Assembly (NCBI GenBank): GCA_011773795.1
Contig: WVWW01000068.1
Span: 5,314 to 12,138, forward strand
Length of the DNA stretch: 6,825 nucleotides
DNA from: Acidobacteriota bacterium
Lineage (GTDB): Bacteria > Acidobacteriota > Polarisedimenticolia > Polarisedimenticolales > Polarisedimenticolaceae
Direction of reading: 5' to 3'
Made by a program: the position numbers and the translations under genes. Under the pieces are notes generated by a model. It saw nothing but the letters and a program-made list of their open reading frames with translations, did no database searches and was not told the DNA's origin. This document shows, in pieces, positions 6,411-6,825 of this stretch; positions within the stretch are counted from its first letter, which is position 1, and every line of letters starts with the position of its first letter.

Positions 6411-6417
6411 AGAGGTG
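6411..6417 (+). promoter_or_regulatory. Strong ribosome binding site of tatA
   Basis: AGAGGTG ends 5 bases before the ATG at 6423. It fixes the tatA start there rather than at the in-frame TTG at 6345, which would add 26 residues unlike any TatA N-terminus. Confidence 0.75.
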
Positions 6418-6422
6418 AACGT

Positions 6423-6632
6423 ATGGCACCGCTCGCGATCTTGGGACTGGGAATCCAAGAACTCGTCATCATCCTGGTGATCGTCATCGTCCTGTTCGGC
6501 GCGCGACGGATCCCGGAAATCATGCGAGGCCTCGGGCAAGGCGTGCACGGCTTCAAGAAGGGTCTCCGCGGGGACGACGAAGAGGCCGGTGAAGAGACGG
6601 ACGGCAACTCCAAGGGGTCGCCCTCGTCGTGA
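6423..6632 (+). CDS. tatA: Twin-arginine translocase subunit TatA (TatA/E family)
   Basis: This 69-residue single-span inner-membrane protein would multimerise to form the passage for folded proteins with twin-arginine signals. The short N-terminus is followed by a polar residue (Glu13) at the start of a hydrophobic helix (about 12-25). The family hinge F-G-x3-(I/L)-P-E is seen as F-G-A-R-R-I-P-E at 25-32. An amphipathic helix with basic residues follows (about 33-48, ending F-K-K-G-L), then an acidic, glycine- and serine-rich tail. The length and order are typical of TatA rather than TatB, which usually has a longer C-terminal region. tatC is not in the window, so the partners lie elsewhere. 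The start is fixed by a strong ribosome site. The stop overlaps the next gene by four bases (GTGA), which suggests translational coupling. Confidence 0.92.
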   Translation: MAPLAILGLGIQELVIILVIVIVLFGARRIPEIMRGLGQGVHGFKKGLRGDDEEAGEETDGNSKGSPSS

Positions 6633-6825
6633 GCCGCGCCGACAGCGAGCCGTCGCGGCAGCTGTTCGAACGCCATCGTGAAGCCGCCGAGCGGCTCCGC
6701 CGCGAGGTCATGCGGGTCGACGGCTCCTACAACCACCCGTACTTCCGTGCCCTCGCAGCCTGCTGTCGAGCCTATCGAAACGAACTCGCGATCGAGGACG
6801 TCGTCCAGCGCGCGGTCGACTCGGG
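6629..6825 (+). CDS. Unrecognised protein, 5' part of a gene running off the window
   Basis: A frame opens with GTG at 6629, overlapping the tatA stop as GTGA, and stays open for 65 codons to the window end. An AAGGGG at 6612-6617 lies 11 bases upstream, a slightly long ribosome spacing. Most codons end in G or C, as in the neighbouring genes, which supports real coding. The visible protein is soluble, charged and probably helical. It is rich in Arg and Glu at residues 9-29, then has Y-N-H-P-Y-F-R at about 36-42 and a C-C pair near 48. I do not recognise a family and see no signal peptide or membrane helix. The tight spacing suggests co-transcription with tatA, but a role in Tat export is only a guess. 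Confidence 0.6.
   Translation, partial: MSRADSEPSRQLFERHREAAERLRREVMRVDGSYNHPYFRALAACCRAYRNELAIEDVVQRAVDS

Overview
The window is a gene-dense, GC-rich piece of bacterial chromosome with every gene on the + strand. It carries three nearly universal or widespread housekeeping families (rhomboid protease, sigma-70, TatA), a large soluble hybrid histidine kinase and the selenocysteine elongation factor SelB. The codons are strongly G/C-ending inside genes, while the one long non-coding stretch (about 726-1115) is clearly less so. SelB shows that the organism decodes UGA as selenocysteine. TatA and the REC-fused kinase fit a Gram-negative-type bacterium, but nothing here fixes the phylum. I see no insertion sequence, phage gene, tRNA, rRNA or CRISPR array.

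Layout: 3-725 is a rhomboid intramembrane serine protease with its catalytic Ser and His visible. 726-1115 is a long intergenic stretch. It holds small hairpins, a strong sigma-70-type promoter (TTGACA, 17-base spacer, TAAACT at 808-836) and an approximately 270-base leader ending in a perfect 7+7 inverted repeat (1059-1074). 1116-2006 encodes a sigma-70 family factor of 296 residues with regions 1.2 to 4 but no region 1.1. After a short gap with a modest promoter, 2130-4481 encodes a soluble hybrid histidine kinase (GAF, PAS with a C-x4-C-x2-C motif, HisKA, HATPase, REC). Its end overlaps by 26 bases the start of selB (4456-6348). A 74-base gap with an extended -10 element and a hairpin precedes tatA (6423-6632). 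tatA overlaps by 4 bases a further gene that runs off the window (6629 onward) and that I do not recognise.

How they fit together: three transcription units seem likely. These are the sigma gene from its own promoter, kinase plus selB coupled by overlap, and tatA plus the unknown gene. The sigma factor and the kinase are both regulatory, but nothing in the sequence proves that they act in one pathway. Most of the window is ordinary. The points most worth a second look are the long sigma leader with its palindrome, the cysteine motif in the kinase PAS domain, the unusual kinase/selB junction without a Shine-Dalgarno, and the unrecognised gene after tatA.
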